DNA of 35,792 nucleotides from Candidatus Krumholzibacteriota bacterium (GCA_024275485.1 JAJRZA010000007.1:1-35792); one strand, 5' to 3'; shown: positions 14,717 to 23,668, counted from the stretch's first letter. Notes: generated by a model not told the origin, from the sequence alone. Translations and numbers: made by a program.

Positions 14717-17467
14717 TCACCTGGTCAAAACAACCTTCCGTGTAATCACCTGATCCGCACTGCGCAACTGCACGAAATAAACACCCGCCGGCAAAATACG
14801 GCCGTCATCGTCACGACCATCAAAGACCACCGTCTGGCGACCGCTCCCACCACCACCCCACCGGAAACTCCTGACCCGATGGCCTCGTACATCGATAACC
14901 GTGAGATCGAATGAACGCCCGCTGTCCCGGGAAAAACTAACCTGCATATCACCCCGTGCCGGATTGGGGCTGATGTGGAGGTAGCCGACAGGATTGATGG
15001 TGGATTCCTGAACTGCCAGAGGGGAACCCGTGGCATCGACCATCAACAGGCCGACATTCCTGGCTCGGCCCGGTTGATCCGCAGAGTGCTCAAAGGGGAT
15101 CAGCAACGAAACACCATCTGCCGGCATGGCGCCATCAAGGTCGTAGAGCAGAACCCGCAACCTGGTCCCGACCTTGCCGGCAACTACCTCAACATCCGCT
15201 TCACAAATCACATCTTCAGGACGCCAGACAGCTCCGTCCAGATCCAGAGCGAATTGACCCGCTGAAATACCTGCCCCGGTAATATTGACCGGCTGCCACC
15301 AGCGACCGTCCTGCCAGGTGGCCCGACCGATCTCGTAGGCGACGGGAACGAAGGTCGGGGCGGAATAACCCGGTACATCGCTTTCCAGAATGAAAGCCAC
15401 TATGCGTGCCAGGTCCGAAGCATTCAACAGACCATCACCGTTGGGTGAAGGATAAACATCGCCCTGGATACGGGCGTCGCCGTCCAGGGGATTACCGTCA
15501 GGATCGACGATGTGGTTCACCAGCAGGACCAAATCCAGCACAGTGGTTTGGCCATCACCATTGACATCGCCGGTAGGCGCCGGACCAGGGGTCGAAATAG
15601 CAGCCATGGCCGCCTGGGCATCAACTTTTCCCGCTCCAAAACGATTGTTCCAAACCGCTCCCGTGTACACATCGACCGCTGCGGTGGCACGCAGGGCATT
15701 CTTGATCTGTCCTGCACTCAGGGTGCCGTTTTTTTCCAACAGCAAAGCCGCCACGCCGCAAACAAAAGGGCTGGCCATGCTGGTGCCCTGGCTCAAAAAA
15801 TACTGGCCGCTGGGGTCCAACCAGGCATCGCCAGGATAGTTGGTGGTGTCGGAACTGTATGGCGCAAACATCCCCAGACCAGGGGCGCTGACATCTGGTT
15901 TTTCCCGGCTGTCCCGGGTTGGCCCGATAGAGCTGAATGGTGCATGGTCACCTATATCGACAGCACCCCAGGTTGATCCGTATACATGAGTAAACCCGTC
16001 CAGGGCGACCCAACTCTGCCTTGTTTTATGGGCCGCCACGGTGATTGCCTGCTCGGCTGTCCCCGGCATGCCCACGGAATAGGATTGATCGCTGTTGGGA
16101 AAACCAGCGGTCATGGTTGCAGTCCCTTTCCAAGCGTGGGCTGTGCCCGTACCCCCATTGATTGAGATGGTCCAGTCGCCCACACCAGGGGTCGGCCCGC
16201 TGCGGTCGTCGATCTGAATGAGGATTTGTTTGTCGCCGTTGGCTGGATTGACTCCGCCGGTGGCGTTGTCGATAATCACGGTTCCATGACCGGTGTCCTC
16301 ACCGAACAAAGCACCTGAATTCACTGGACCGGTGGTTTCTCCCCCATAGGTCACCGCCACTGTTGGGTTGGCTGCACCATCCACCCAAATGGTCAGGATG
16401 ACATAGTCGTTGTTGGTGCCCGAATTGGCATCATAAACAGATATGTTGAAAAGAAGATTCGTGGCGGATGCCGGTCCGCTGTCGTGCAGATTCAATTCTC
16501 CTTCATTGCCCGCCGCGATGCAGAACACCACTGCGGTGCCGGACAAACCATCAATGATCTGCTCCTGGGCGCTTGTTCCATCATGGGCTCCCATGTGCCC
16601 ACCCAGCGACATGTTGATGGCCATGGGTTGGTCCAGGGCAGCAGCCTTGCCCGCCAGATAGTTGATGGCATCGATGGTTTTGTCTTCGGGAAAACCATGC
16701 AGCTGGTCGTCAAAGGCCTTGGCGAAAATTATATCAGCCTCGGGGGCCACACCGCTGTATAGCCCACTCGAAGCCAAACCGTTGCCCGCGGCAATTCCCG
16801 TCACATGGGTCCCGTGCCCGCTGAGGTCCACTTCGGTCAAACTGCCGGCGTTGATTTGGATTTCGTTGTATTCGGTACCGTAGTTGAAACCCGTGGGCGG
16901 CGTCCCGGAAACATATTGGTCCCAGATGAATTTGATGCGGGTATCGCCACCGGAAGTTTGAAAATCCGCGTGATTCCAGTCAATTCCCGAATCGACCACT
17001 CCCACTAGAACACCGGCACCGGTGTAGGCGGGCTCACCATTCCAAACCTGGTCCACCTTGCCGTCAACAGCGGCCAGATCCATCAAGGGATGCAACAAGT
17101 GGGCAGCCTCCACATGGTCAATGTCCCCATCGGCCTCCAACAGGTGAAGCGATGACAAAGGCAAGCGGGCCGTGACAAAATCACCCGTGCGGGATCCAAC
17201 CACCAAACCGGGAATTTCCGCCAGATCGGCCCAACCTCCACCCATATGCAGGATCACTCCCACACGGGGATCATCGGCATTTTGCGAAGCATCGATGGCC
17301 AGGAATTTTTCATAGCTCAAACCTGGGCCAGTGTTGTTTTTTGCTTGCAACAGACCCTTCAAAAGTGGGTCCATGGTTGCTGATAAAGCCGATCCTGCTG
17401 CGGCAACAATGACCAGGATCAAAACCGTCATCCAGGTGGTTTTCCGTTGTTCATATCCGGCAAACAT
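14717..17467 (-). CDS. Secreted subtilisin-like protease with dockerin and sorting domain
   Basis: The product is a 916-residue S8 serine protease with a full catalytic set: Asp in VGVVDSGIDW (about 159), His in GHGTHVTGIAAG (about 218), oxyanion Asn in AAGNEG (about 321) and Ser in GTSMASPF (about 563). A signal segment (MTVLILVIVAAAGSALSA) and an inhibitor-like propeptide precede it, and a beta-rich insert of about 120 residues lies between Asn and Ser. Residues 633-697 form a dockerin: GDVNGDGQTTVLDLVLLVNHI, interrupted by a short linker, and then SPNGDGLLNASDLARIVAFI, two calcium-loop/helix units. A FlgD-like sorting domain ends the chain (GVYFVQLRSADQVITRKVVL). ATG 17467 is chosen because GGGAG lies six bases upstream; an in-frame TTG at 17479 is less likely. 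It is the last gene of a four-gene unit that begins with a cohesin-like protein. Confidence 0.93.
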   Translation of the reverse strand: MFAGYEQRKTTWMTVLILVIVAAAGSALSATMDPLLKGLLQAKNNTGPGLSYEKFLAIDASQNADDPRVGVILHMGGGWADLAEIPGLVVGSRTGDFVTARLPLSSLHLLEADGDIDHVEAAHLLHPLMDLAAVDGKVDQVWNGEPAYTGAGVLVGVVDSGIDWNHADFQTSGGDTRIKFIWDQYVSGTPPTGFNYGTEYNEIQINAGSLTEVDLSGHGTHVTGIAAGNGLASSGLYSGVAPEADIIFAKAFDDQLHGFPEDKTIDAINYLAGKAAALDQPMAINMSLGGHMGAHDGTSAQEQIIDGLSGTAVVFCIAAGNEGELNLHDSGPASATNLLFNISVYDANSGTNNDYVILTIWVDGAANPTVAVTYGGETTGPVNSGALFGEDTGHGTVIIDNATGGVNPANGDKQILIQIDDRSGPTPGVGDWTISINGGTGTAHAWKGTATMTAGFPNSDQSYSVGMPGTAEQAITVAAHKTRQSWVALDGFTHVYGSTWGAVDIGDHAPFSSIGPTRDSREKPDVSAPGLGMFAPYSSDTTNYPGDAWLDPSGQYFLSQGTSMASPFVCGVAALLLEKNGTLSAGQIKNALRATAAVDVYTGAVWNNRFGAGKVDAQAAMAAISTPGPAPTGDVNGDGQTTVLDLVLLVNHIVDPDGNPLDGDARIQGDVYPSPNGDGLLNASDLARIVAFILESDVPGYSAPTFVPVAYEIGRATWQDGRWWQPVNITGAGISAGQFALDLDGAVWRPEDVICEADVEVVAGKVGTRLRVLLYDLDGAMPADGVSLLIPFEHSADQPGRARNVGLLMVDATGSPLAVQESTINPVGYLHISPNPARGDMQVSFSRDSGRSFDLTVIDVRGHRVRSFRWGGGGSGRQTVVFDGRDDDGRILPAGVYFVQLRSADQVITRKVVLTR

Positions 17468-17515
17468 ATGCACTCCCAAGGCTATTGAAGGCCCAATGCT
17501 ATTGAGGGCCCAAGC

Positions 17516-18118
17516 CTAGTTCAGACCCTGCGCCGGGCGCTGAAGGTCGGGTTTGTCGAGCTGGCGCAGATCATTTCTGGCCAGAATGTCGAAGATCACT
17601 TGGCTGGTTGCGATGAAGGTGACGATGTTGCCGTTGACGCTGCCGATCACGGCTCCCGAATCAGTCAGGGATTGATTCAGATTGGCGGCGCCCTCGTCAA
17701 AAGTACCAATGACCGAATATTGGGTTTCCTGCCAATGGTTCGACGCCATCCCGCCCAGGATGTCGTTGCGCAACCTGGGATCGATTTTGGTCAAGACCTT
17801 GTCGTCACCCCAAAGCACCAAACCCGTAAGACCGTCAACCTTGGCCAGGGCGGGCACCATGTCCCGGCTCACCAGGGCAAGCCTGGTGGGCCCGAATCGA
17901 CCCAGCTCCCGTCCGTCAGGTCCCAGGTTGGGCAGTTTGCCAAGAACACCATCAGAATGCAGGGACAACAACAGTCCGGAGTCTTCAGGCAGGGCGCTCA
18001 ACCTTTGCAGGGATTGCTGATCTGCCAGGCCGGTCAGTTCCGCCGGCAACTGGTCTTTGCAGCCGTGGAAAACCATCACCGTTCCCAAAAGAAGTAAAAT
18101 CTTTGCTTTGCTACTCAT
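17516..18118 (-). CDS. Small lipoprotein in the cohesin/subtilase operon
   Basis: The product is 200 residues long with a lipoprotein signal (MSSKAKILLLLGTVMVFHGC, Cys 20). The body has alternating strand and helix character (SGLLLSLHSDGVLGKL, TRLALVSRDMVPALAKV, GLVLWGDDKVLTKIDP, IGSVNGNIVTFIATSQVIF). No family is recognised. The frame is open upstream to 18301, but that part is the shadow of the neighbouring gene; ATG 18118 has a GGGGAC site and the lipoprotein signal. It begins 10 bases after the TPR lipoprotein and ends 48 bases before the subtilase start, so it is probably co-transcribed with both. It could be an anchor, chaperone or protease inhibitor for the exported proteins, but the sequence itself does not show this. 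Confidence 0.75.
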   Translation of the reverse strand: MSSKAKILLLLGTVMVFHGCKDQLPAELTGLADQQSLQRLSALPEDSGLLLSLHSDGVLGKLPNLGPDGRELGRFGPTRLALVSRDMVPALAKVDGLTGLVLWGDDKVLTKIDPRLRNDILGGMASNHWQETQYSVIGTFDEGAANLNQSLTDSGAVIGSVNGNIVTFIATSQVIFDILARNDLRQLDKPDLQRPAQGLN

Positions 18119-18128
18119 CAACCGTCCC

Positions 18129-18803
18129 CTATCCCGAGTATTGTTCTGAAAGTTGGTGCAAATGAGCCAGCACCGCTGCCACGAAATTGGTGTAGGTGGT
18201 CCCGCCAACCACCCAGGTGGATGGCACGTTTTCATCAATCCCACTGTCGTCGATGACATCCGCCTGATCCAGGGCCAGCTGAAAATTACCGGGAACGGCA
18301 TGGGCGAAAGCCCGAATCAACCGCAGATCCTTGGTATCGAAGGATATTTGATGTTCGAAAACGAAAGCGGGGTCAGCACTCAAAACCAGGCCGGCATTGG
18401 TGATGGCGGAAGCCAGATAGTCCCCGCCGGAGCCCAACTGGGCGGCAGCCAGACCAGCCATGACATAATTCTCATTTTCACCGGCAGCCTGGGCCAGATC
18501 GAAATTCACAATGCTGGAGTTCACTCCGAAAACCGACGTTGCCAACAACAGCTGGGACCAGCCTCGGCCCGCCATGGCTTCGCCATAACCCGAATCCAGA
18601 GCCAAAGCGGAGCCAAAATCATCCAAGGCATCGTTGTAGTTTTCGCTTTCGAAGAATCCCCAGGCCCGGGCTGAAAATTCGGCTGCGGTGTCCGGTGTAT
18701 CGGGGATAACCGGGGTATCATCATCACCAGAACTGCAGCCGAACAATCCTACCAGGGAAAGCAGGCCGATCATCATGATCTGTCGGACATTTCTTGAAAT
18801 CAT
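18129..18803 (-). CDS. TPR-repeat lipoprotein
   Basis: The 224-residue protein has a lipoprotein signal (MMIGLLSLVGLFGC, Cys 23) and a D/P-rich spacer (DDDTPVIPDTPDT). Residues about 40-80 match a TPR unit (AWGFFESENYNDALDDFGSALALDSGYGEAMAGRGWS), and weaker helical pairs follow (AAGENENYVMAGLAAAQLG, YLASAITNAGLVLSADPAF). TPR lipoproteins usually act as scaffolds for protein complexes at the inner face of the outer membrane. The gene sits 11 bases after the cohesin-like gene and 10 before the next lipoprotein, which makes an operon very likely. No enzyme motif is seen. Confidence 0.82.
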   Translation of the reverse strand: MISRNVRQIMMIGLLSLVGLFGCSSGDDDTPVIPDTPDTAAEFSARAWGFFESENYNDALDDFGSALALDSGYGEAMAGRGWSQLLLATSVFGVNSSIVNFDLAQAAGENENYVMAGLAAAQLGSGGDYLASAITNAGLVLSADPAFVFEHQISFDTKDLRLIRAFAHAVPGNFQLALDQADVIDDSGIDENVPSTWVVGGTTYTNFVAAVLAHLHQLSEQYSG

Positions 18804-18814
18804 GGTCTACCTTC

Positions 18815-19570
18815 CTAAGGCAACGCCAGGGTGACCTGGGCGTTGCCAGTGCCATGGCTGTTGGTATCTGATGATGAGACAATCAGTGAGGTGGACGATT
18901 CTGGCGCGAAATATTGTCCTTCGAAAACACCGGAGGCCAAAGCGTGCATGGTCACTGCGGTGGTACCGGCATTGACCGTGGGAAGATCACCGGAGCCGCC
19001 GGTTACGGTTACCAGGATGCGGACGATTCGGGTTCGGCCGGGGTTTTTCAGCACCGCAATGGCCAAAGTAGGCGGATTCTGGGGTGCCAGGACCGTCAAC
19101 ACCCCGGAGGCGCCGCCTCCCGGCAATGAGCCACCAAAAGGGTCTGAAAGGATGATGTCTTGAAATACCAGGCTGGTGGTATCATCGACATTTCCAAGCA
19201 TGGTGAACATCAACTCCGCCAAAACCCCCTCGTCCGAAGTCAGGCTGTCCGAATCGGCAAAGTACAGCACCACTCGCAGATGCCCCGCCGCCACAACCCG
19301 TCCTTCGGCAGTCATGCCGGTGCCTCGCCCGGTCACTGCCAAACTGCTGAAGGCAGTCACCTGGCTATCAAAAATAATATCCGCCTGGATGCCTCCTATG
19401 GTGTCCTCATTGGCCAAGGACAAAGTCACCGTGGCCGTATTGCCGGCAGGGGCGGAGGCTGCGGAAAGACTCAGGGTATTGCCGACAATCTGCCCGCTGG
19501 CGGGAATTGCCACTGTCAAAAAGCCGACCAGAATCGGCAAAGTTGGTATAATCCGTGTTTTCAAGCGCAT
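18815..19570 (-). CDS. Secreted cohesin-like protein
   Basis: The 251-residue protein has a signal peptide (MRLKTRIIPTLPILVGFLTV ... ASGQ). Residues about 30-155 read as a cohesin-type beta sandwich: LSLSAASAPAGNTATVTLSL, GGIQADIIFDSQVTAFSSLA, GHLRVVLYFADSD, VLAELMFTMLGNVDDTTSLV, DIILSDPFG. This order of strands is the pattern of cohesin domains, which bind dockerins. The C-terminal 90 residues form a second beta domain (RTRIVRILVTVTGGSGDLP ... VFEGQYFAPESSTSLIVSSS). No sorting domain is present. ATG 19570 is chosen because AGGA lies six bases upstream and it starts the signal peptide cleanly. It is the first gene of a unit whose last gene encodes a dockerin-bearing protease. The cohesin call is by pattern and could be a related carbohydrate-binding-type sandwich. 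Confidence 0.72.
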   Translation of the reverse strand: MRLKTRIIPTLPILVGFLTVAIPASGQIVGNTLSLSAASAPAGNTATVTLSLANEDTIGGIQADIIFDSQVTAFSSLAVTGRGTGMTAEGRVVAAGHLRVVLYFADSDSLTSDEGVLAELMFTMLGNVDDTTSLVFQDIILSDPFGGSLPGGGASGVLTVLAPQNPPTLAIAVLKNPGRTRIVRILVTVTGGSGDLPTVNAGTTAVTMHALASGVFEGQYFAPESSTSLIVSSSDTNSHGTGNAQVTLALP

Positions 19571-19805
19571 TGTTATCCTGTCGGGTTCAGGTTTTCGAAA
19601 CCTGGGCATCCAGACCAAAATTCGGCTCCCAGGGGACACTACTTGAGCGGTTATCCCATGTCGTGTATTATCTAAACCATTGAATCACGCCCACTTCAGT
19701 GGGAGCGAAATCTGCCAGTCGGCCTGACCATGCCCCGAAAAATGGAAATTCGCAAGAAGATTGAGTTTCCGGCCGACCAGTTTTCTACATTTCCCTAGGA
19801 GTTCC

Positions 19806-20924
19806 ATGCTTTCGCTCATCGCCATCGCCAAAAACGAAGCAGCCGACATGGCCGCCTTCCTGGGCCACCACCAGGACCTCTTCGACGAACTCATCGTCAT
19901 CGATACCGGCAGCACCGACCAAACCGCCACCATCGCCGCCGACAACGGTGCCCTGGTCTTTCCCTTCACCTGGTGCGACGATTTTTCCGCCGCCCGAAAC
20001 TTCTCCCTGGAAAAAGCTACCAAAAAATGGGCCCTCTGCCTTGATATAGACGAAATCATCGCCCAAGCCGATTTTGACCGTCTGCGCAAACTGCTCCAGG
20101 ACAAACCCACCTGCTTCATGCTTCCCCAATGGAACTACTACGACGACGCTCGCCACCAGGAATGGCAACCAGTTCGTGGTCTGTATCCCTAACTTGAAAA
20201 AAATCACCCTGGTTTTTTTCTCGCCCACCAGTACAGGTTGTTTCCCACCGGCTGCGGCTTGAATTGGCAAGGCCGGGTGCATGAAGACCTTTCTCCATCC
20301 TTGAAAACCACTGATCTGCCCACCAAAATCCTGGATATCCCCGTCCATCATTATGGCTACGTAAAAAGCGAGGACCATAACCTGGATCGCAATGAACTGT
20401 ACGGTCGATTGGTTCGGAAAAAAATTGACGATGACCCCGACGATTGGAAGGCCAACCTGGAGCTTGCCTACATTCTGGTCCAGGAAGGCCGGGGTCGTAA
20501 AGCCATTCCGGTGCTGGAAAAGTTGAATGAAATTGGAGATAAAAGCCCGGTGCTGAGTCGCGCCCAGGCCATGTTGGCCAAACTGTATGTGGCGGATGAC
20601 CGGCCGGACGAAGCCATCGCCTTGCTGCATCAAACCGTCACTCAAAACCCGGGATGGCTCTTTGGCTGGACCGACCTGATCAAACTCCTGATCGACGGAC
20701 AACACTGGGAGCAGGCCGAATCGGCGTTCACCGTCACCCGCGATTTTTTCCCTGAAGAACCGCTGCTTATGAAACTGGAGTGCCAGCTCATGATCAAAAC
20801 ACGCCGCATCGTGGAAGCAATTCCCATGGCCCGGCGCATCAGCAAAATGGTTCCCGGGATGCAGGAATACGACCGCATTGCCGACCAATGCGAAGCCTTG
20901 GCCCGCAAGGAAGGGCTACTCTGA
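19806..20924 (+). pseudogene. Family 2 glycosyltransferase with TPR region, split by an in-frame TAA
   Basis: A single frame runs from ATG 19806 (AGGAG four bases upstream) to TGA 20924 and is interrupted only by TAA at 20190-20192. The first 128 codons give a WaaE-like GT2 domain: LSLIAIAKNEAADMAAFL, ELIVIDTGSTDQT, DDFSAARNFSLE and the metal motif LDIDE. Past the stop the same frame continues with LEKNHPGFFLAHQYRLFPTG and GRVHEDLSPS, as expected for this family, then TPR-like helices (ANLELAYILVQEGRGRKAIP, AMLAKLYVADDRPDEAIALL). The break falls in the middle of the catalytic domain, so the upstream piece alone should be inactive. A change of GAA to TAA would explain it. Recent nonsense mutation, readthrough or a sequence error are all possible. 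Confidence 0.85.
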
Positions 20925-20925
20925 G

Positions 20926-22416
20926 CTATTCGGTGTATCTGGCAGTTACTTCCTGAATACCCGCCGTGCAGGCAGCGCAGAACTTCTTCAGCCCCTTGGT
21001 GAACATGATGCAATCGAGCTGCGACCGGTACATCCCCTGCGAAACATAACCAGCACCCTCGAAAGCACCCACCTGTCCGAAGAATTCACTGTCTTGGAAC
21101 CACAAATCAACCTTTTCCTGATGCGACTTCGACCAGGCCTCGCCTGCGGCAATGGCCGCTGCGATTTCAGCATCGCCCGTATCTTTGTTCATCAATTCGG
21201 CGATGCGTTTGTTTTGCTCGACTCGACCACTCATGTACTCGGCATCCATGGCGTCGTACTCTGCCTTTTTCCAAGGCGTTGGCAGGGTGGTTCCGGCAGT
21301 GACCTGGTCGGCCCACTTGAGATCATCCGCATCAATCAGCGCGGTAATATTTCGCTCATGGGGTTCCCTGCCCGCCGGATAAAAATCGTTGTAGGAAGTG
21401 CTTGAGGAGTAATATTCATCCGCCAAACCGGCAAAACTGTGACCAAACTCGTGCAGAAATACAAATTCACTCCACTGGTTGTCGCTGGTGAAGGTGCAGA
21501 ACAGATTGTAGATGCCACCGCCGCCATAACGTTCGTGGTTGACCATGATGTACAAAACATCGTAGGGCGCATTGGCGGCCACATCGCGGATAACGCGGTT
21601 GTCTTCGGTCAGCATATAACGTTCGGACCCCAGTGAATCGAAGGTGCTGCCCAAGGCCGTGTTCAAGTGCACCCCACGGCTAGGTTCATCGCAACCACTC
21701 TGCTGCGAAGGCTTGAGCACGCCCCAGATGTTGAATTTGTCGGCCATGCTCTTGTAGGGCTCGTAACCCAGCATGAGATCGGCAAACCGCTGCACGTCTT
21801 TCCGGAATTTTCCTTCCTCGGCGGCCGTGTAGCCATCACCGAGAATGGCAACATCCACCTGCCCGTGAGGATCGCCGTGATAGGCCGCCTTCATCACGAT
21901 CACGTCATCATCGAGAGGGTCTTTTCGAATCAGATGCCAATCAGGATCGATCTTTACCCGATAGATTTCTTTCATGGTCATGTCGCGCTGGCGAACTTCC
22001 AGGGCAAACTCGATGGTCCGCCGAGGAAAAGGTATACGAGCTGATTCATGATAGGTCCGGCGAATTCCATCGGCAGCCGGCCCGGTGGTTTTCCATTCAC
22101 CGTAATAGCTGTCGAATCCCTTGGAATAAAGCAGATCACCATTTTGGGCGTCATAGACTTTCTGGTAATAGCGGCCCAGATCAAGATCATCCAGCAGGTG
22201 CAGCCGGCTACCCGACCAGATCCCCTGTCGCCATACCTGATCCAGTGAGATGATTTCCTCGTCCGAATTTCCAGTGTGGTAATAGTCGATGCGCAGGGTC
22301 TCATCGAGGAAATGATGGCTGAAAACCGGGTCGGCGGTGGCTGGACTTCCAAAAATCATGATCAGGCCAAGAATGAAGGTCAAACTCAGGGTTGGTGCCA
22401 TTTGGCGGGTTTCCAC
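20926..22416 (-). CDS. Secreted M64-family metallopeptidase (IgA peptidase-like)
   Basis: The 496-residue product has a signal peptide (MAPTLSLTFILGLIMIFGSPATA). An N-terminal beta domain (about 30-165) matches the layout of M64 peptidases. The catalytic domain starts near VDVAILGDGYTAAEEGKF and holds the zinc site HEFGHSFAGLADEY (His 322, Glu 323, His 326; Asp-Glu at 333-334). M64 members cleave proteins outside the cell; the IgA specificity of the founding member need not apply. The start is set at GTG 22416 because a perfect GAGGAG lies six bases upstream; ATG 22446 is in frame but has only a weak site. No sorting domain is present; cysteines near the end (FCAAC) may form a disulfide. It is convergent with the glycosyltransferase gene, with one base between the stops. 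Confidence 0.9.
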   Translation of the reverse strand: METRQMAPTLSLTFILGLIMIFGSPATADPVFSHHFLDETLRIDYYHTGNSDEEIISLDQVWRQGIWSGSRLHLLDDLDLGRYYQKVYDAQNGDLLYSKGFDSYYGEWKTTGPAADGIRRTYHESARIPFPRRTIEFALEVRQRDMTMKEIYRVKIDPDWHLIRKDPLDDDVIVMKAAYHGDPHGQVDVAILGDGYTAAEEGKFRKDVQRFADLMLGYEPYKSMADKFNIWGVLKPSQQSGCDEPSRGVHLNTALGSTFDSLGSERYMLTEDNRVIRDVAANAPYDVLYIMVNHERYGGGGIYNLFCTFTSDNQWSEFVFLHEFGHSFAGLADEYYSSSTSYNDFYPAGREPHERNITALIDADDLKWADQVTAGTTLPTPWKKAEYDAMDAEYMSGRVEQNKRIAELMNKDTGDAEIAAAIAAGEAWSKSHQEKVDLWFQDSEFFGQVGAFEGAGYVSQGMYRSQLDCIMFTKGLKKFCAACTAGIQEVTARYTE

Positions 22417-22545
22417 GAAGCGCTCCTCACGTTGGTTGATATTCATCTTCGATTAATAACCTACTCCGGGCTCCCAAGACAAGGTCATCTCCCCAATATC
22501 ATCCTCCTGGGGGGATGAAACATGAAAGACCACATTCAACAAAAC

Positions 22546-22571
22546 AGCCGCCGGTGAGATTTCCGGCGGCT
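22546..22571 (-). terminator. Rho-independent terminator of marR-yceI
   Basis: AGCCGCCGG (22546-22554) and CCGGCGGCT (22563-22571) form a 9-bp perfect stem with an 8-nt loop. In minus-strand RNA it is followed by UGUUUUGUUG. It lies 18 bases after the yceI stop at 22590. Confidence 0.85.
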
Positions 22572-22589
22572 ACCGAAGTATAGTGGATT

Positions 22590-23189
22590 TCAATTCTGCT
22601 TGACCCCTTCAATTTCCAAGGAGATCTTCACGTCGTTGCCGATCAGCAAGCCGCCGCCTTCCATGACCTTACCGTAGGTCAAGCCCCAGTCCTTGCGATC
22701 GATTTTACCCGTTGCCGAGAGACCAGCCCGTTCGTTGCCCCAGGGATCAGTCACGGTTCCGCCGACTTCCAGATCCAGGGTTACCGGCAGGGTGACTCCG
22801 TGCATGGTCAAAGTCCCCATCAGTTTGCCCTCTTCATCGTCTTCCATCTTCACACCCGTGGATTTGAAAACCATGGTGGGGAATTTTTCCGGGTCGAAGA
22901 AATCCGCGGTCAGCAGGTGTTCATCCCGTTTGGTATCACCGGTGGTCAAGGAACTGACATCGATGGTCACTTCCACACTCCAATCCTGCGGGTTGCCCGG
23001 TGAAAAATCAAAAGTGCCACTGAATTTGGTGAAAGTTCCCTTCACGTTGCTTATGGCCATGTGCTTGATCTTGAACCCCACTGAACTGTGAGTGTTGTCA
23101 ATATCGTAGGTTGCCGCCAAAGCAGGCAACGCCGCCGTAAGCAAAGCAGCCACCATCAGGACCTTCAGCGTATTGACGAATTGTTTCAT
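22590..23189 (-). CDS. yceI: YceI-family periplasmic lipid-binding protein
   Basis: The protein is 199 residues, the normal length for the family. A signal peptide (MKQFVNTLKVLMVAALLTAA) is followed by the family pattern: YDIDNTHSSVGFKIKHMAI, VKGTFTKFSGTFDF, VEVTIDVSSLTTGDTKRDEH, DFFDPEKFPTMVFKSTGV, LTMHGVTLPVTLDL, GLSATGKIDRKDWGL. YceI proteins are lipocalin-like barrels that hold an isoprenoid chain in the periplasm. Ligand and role here are unknown. AAGGAG lies upstream of ATG 23189. The start codon overlaps the stop of the upstream marR gene as ATGA, so the two are probably translationally coupled, and expression should follow the MarR-type repressor. Confidence 0.95.
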   Translation of the reverse strand: MKQFVNTLKVLMVAALLTAALPALAATYDIDNTHSSVGFKIKHMAISNVKGTFTKFSGTFDFSPGNPQDWSVEVTIDVSSLTTGDTKRDEHLLTADFFDPEKFPTMVFKSTGVKMEDDEEGKLMGTLTMHGVTLPVTLDLEVGGTVTDPWGNERAGLSATGKIDRKDWGLTYGKVMEGGGLLIGNDVKISLEIEGVKQN

Positions 23190-23668
23190 TGCTTTCTCCT
23201 TGGTTTTTTGGGGTTGCGGGCTTTGTCCAACAACCGGTTCAATTGCTTTTTCTCTTGTATTGTAAGGTGCCCGAGGCTCTGTTTGTCGAGCCCACTCATG
23301 GGTTCAGCCAACTCTTCCAGCAGGTTCATCCCTTTGTTATTGATGCTGGTCAGCACCACCCGCCGGTCTTCTTCCGATCGCACTCGTTTGACCAGCCCCA
23401 TCTTCAACAGCCGATCAATTCGGCGGGTAATATCTGAATCACGGGTGACCATGCGCTCCGCAATGCCTGAACAGGATAATCCATTCCCCTTTTGTCCGCG
23501 CAGAATGCGCAGGATGTTGTAGAGGGATAAACTCAAGCCGTGTTGTTTCAGGTATTTCAAAAACGGACCACCCAATTCGCTGGCGGTTCGCTGGAGATTC
23601 AGGTGGGTTTCCTGTTCCAGCGACTCAAAAGGCCGGGTCTGTCTAATATCGTGTTTCAGGTTGGACAT
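23186..23668 (-). CDS. MarR-family transcriptional regulator
   Basis: The 160-residue protein is of typical MarR size and binds DNA as a dimer. The winged helix spans about 50-120: LSLYNILRILRGQKGNGLS, SGIAERMVTRDSDITRRIDRL (recognition helix) and the wing VKRVRSEEDRRVVLTS with the conserved D-R-R. A helical dimerisation tail follows, and the end is basic (KARNPKKPRRKQ). The frame is open to 23764, but ATG 23668 is the best start; longer forms would run through the promoter. Upstream lies a promoter whose -35 is covered by a perfect palindrome, so self-repression is likely. It overlaps yceI by 4 bases (ATGA). Confidence 0.93.
   Translation of the reverse strand: MSNLKHDIRQTRPFESLEQETHLNLQRTASELGGPFLKYLKQHGLSLSLYNILRILRGQKGNGLSCSGIAERMVTRDSDITRRIDRLLKMGLVKRVRSEEDRRVVLTSINNKGMNLLEELAEPMSGLDKQSLGHLTIQEKKQLNRLLDKARNPKKPRRKQ

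Noticed and set aside
18119-18301. N-terminal extension of the small lipoprotein gene
   Set aside because: The extension lies inside the TPR lipoprotein gene and would hide the lipoprotein signal at ATG 18118.
22417-22446. ATG 22446 as the start of the M64 peptidase
   Set aside because: GTG 22416 has a perfect GAGGAG at the right distance, and the signal peptide needs no extra residues; the ATG has a weak site.
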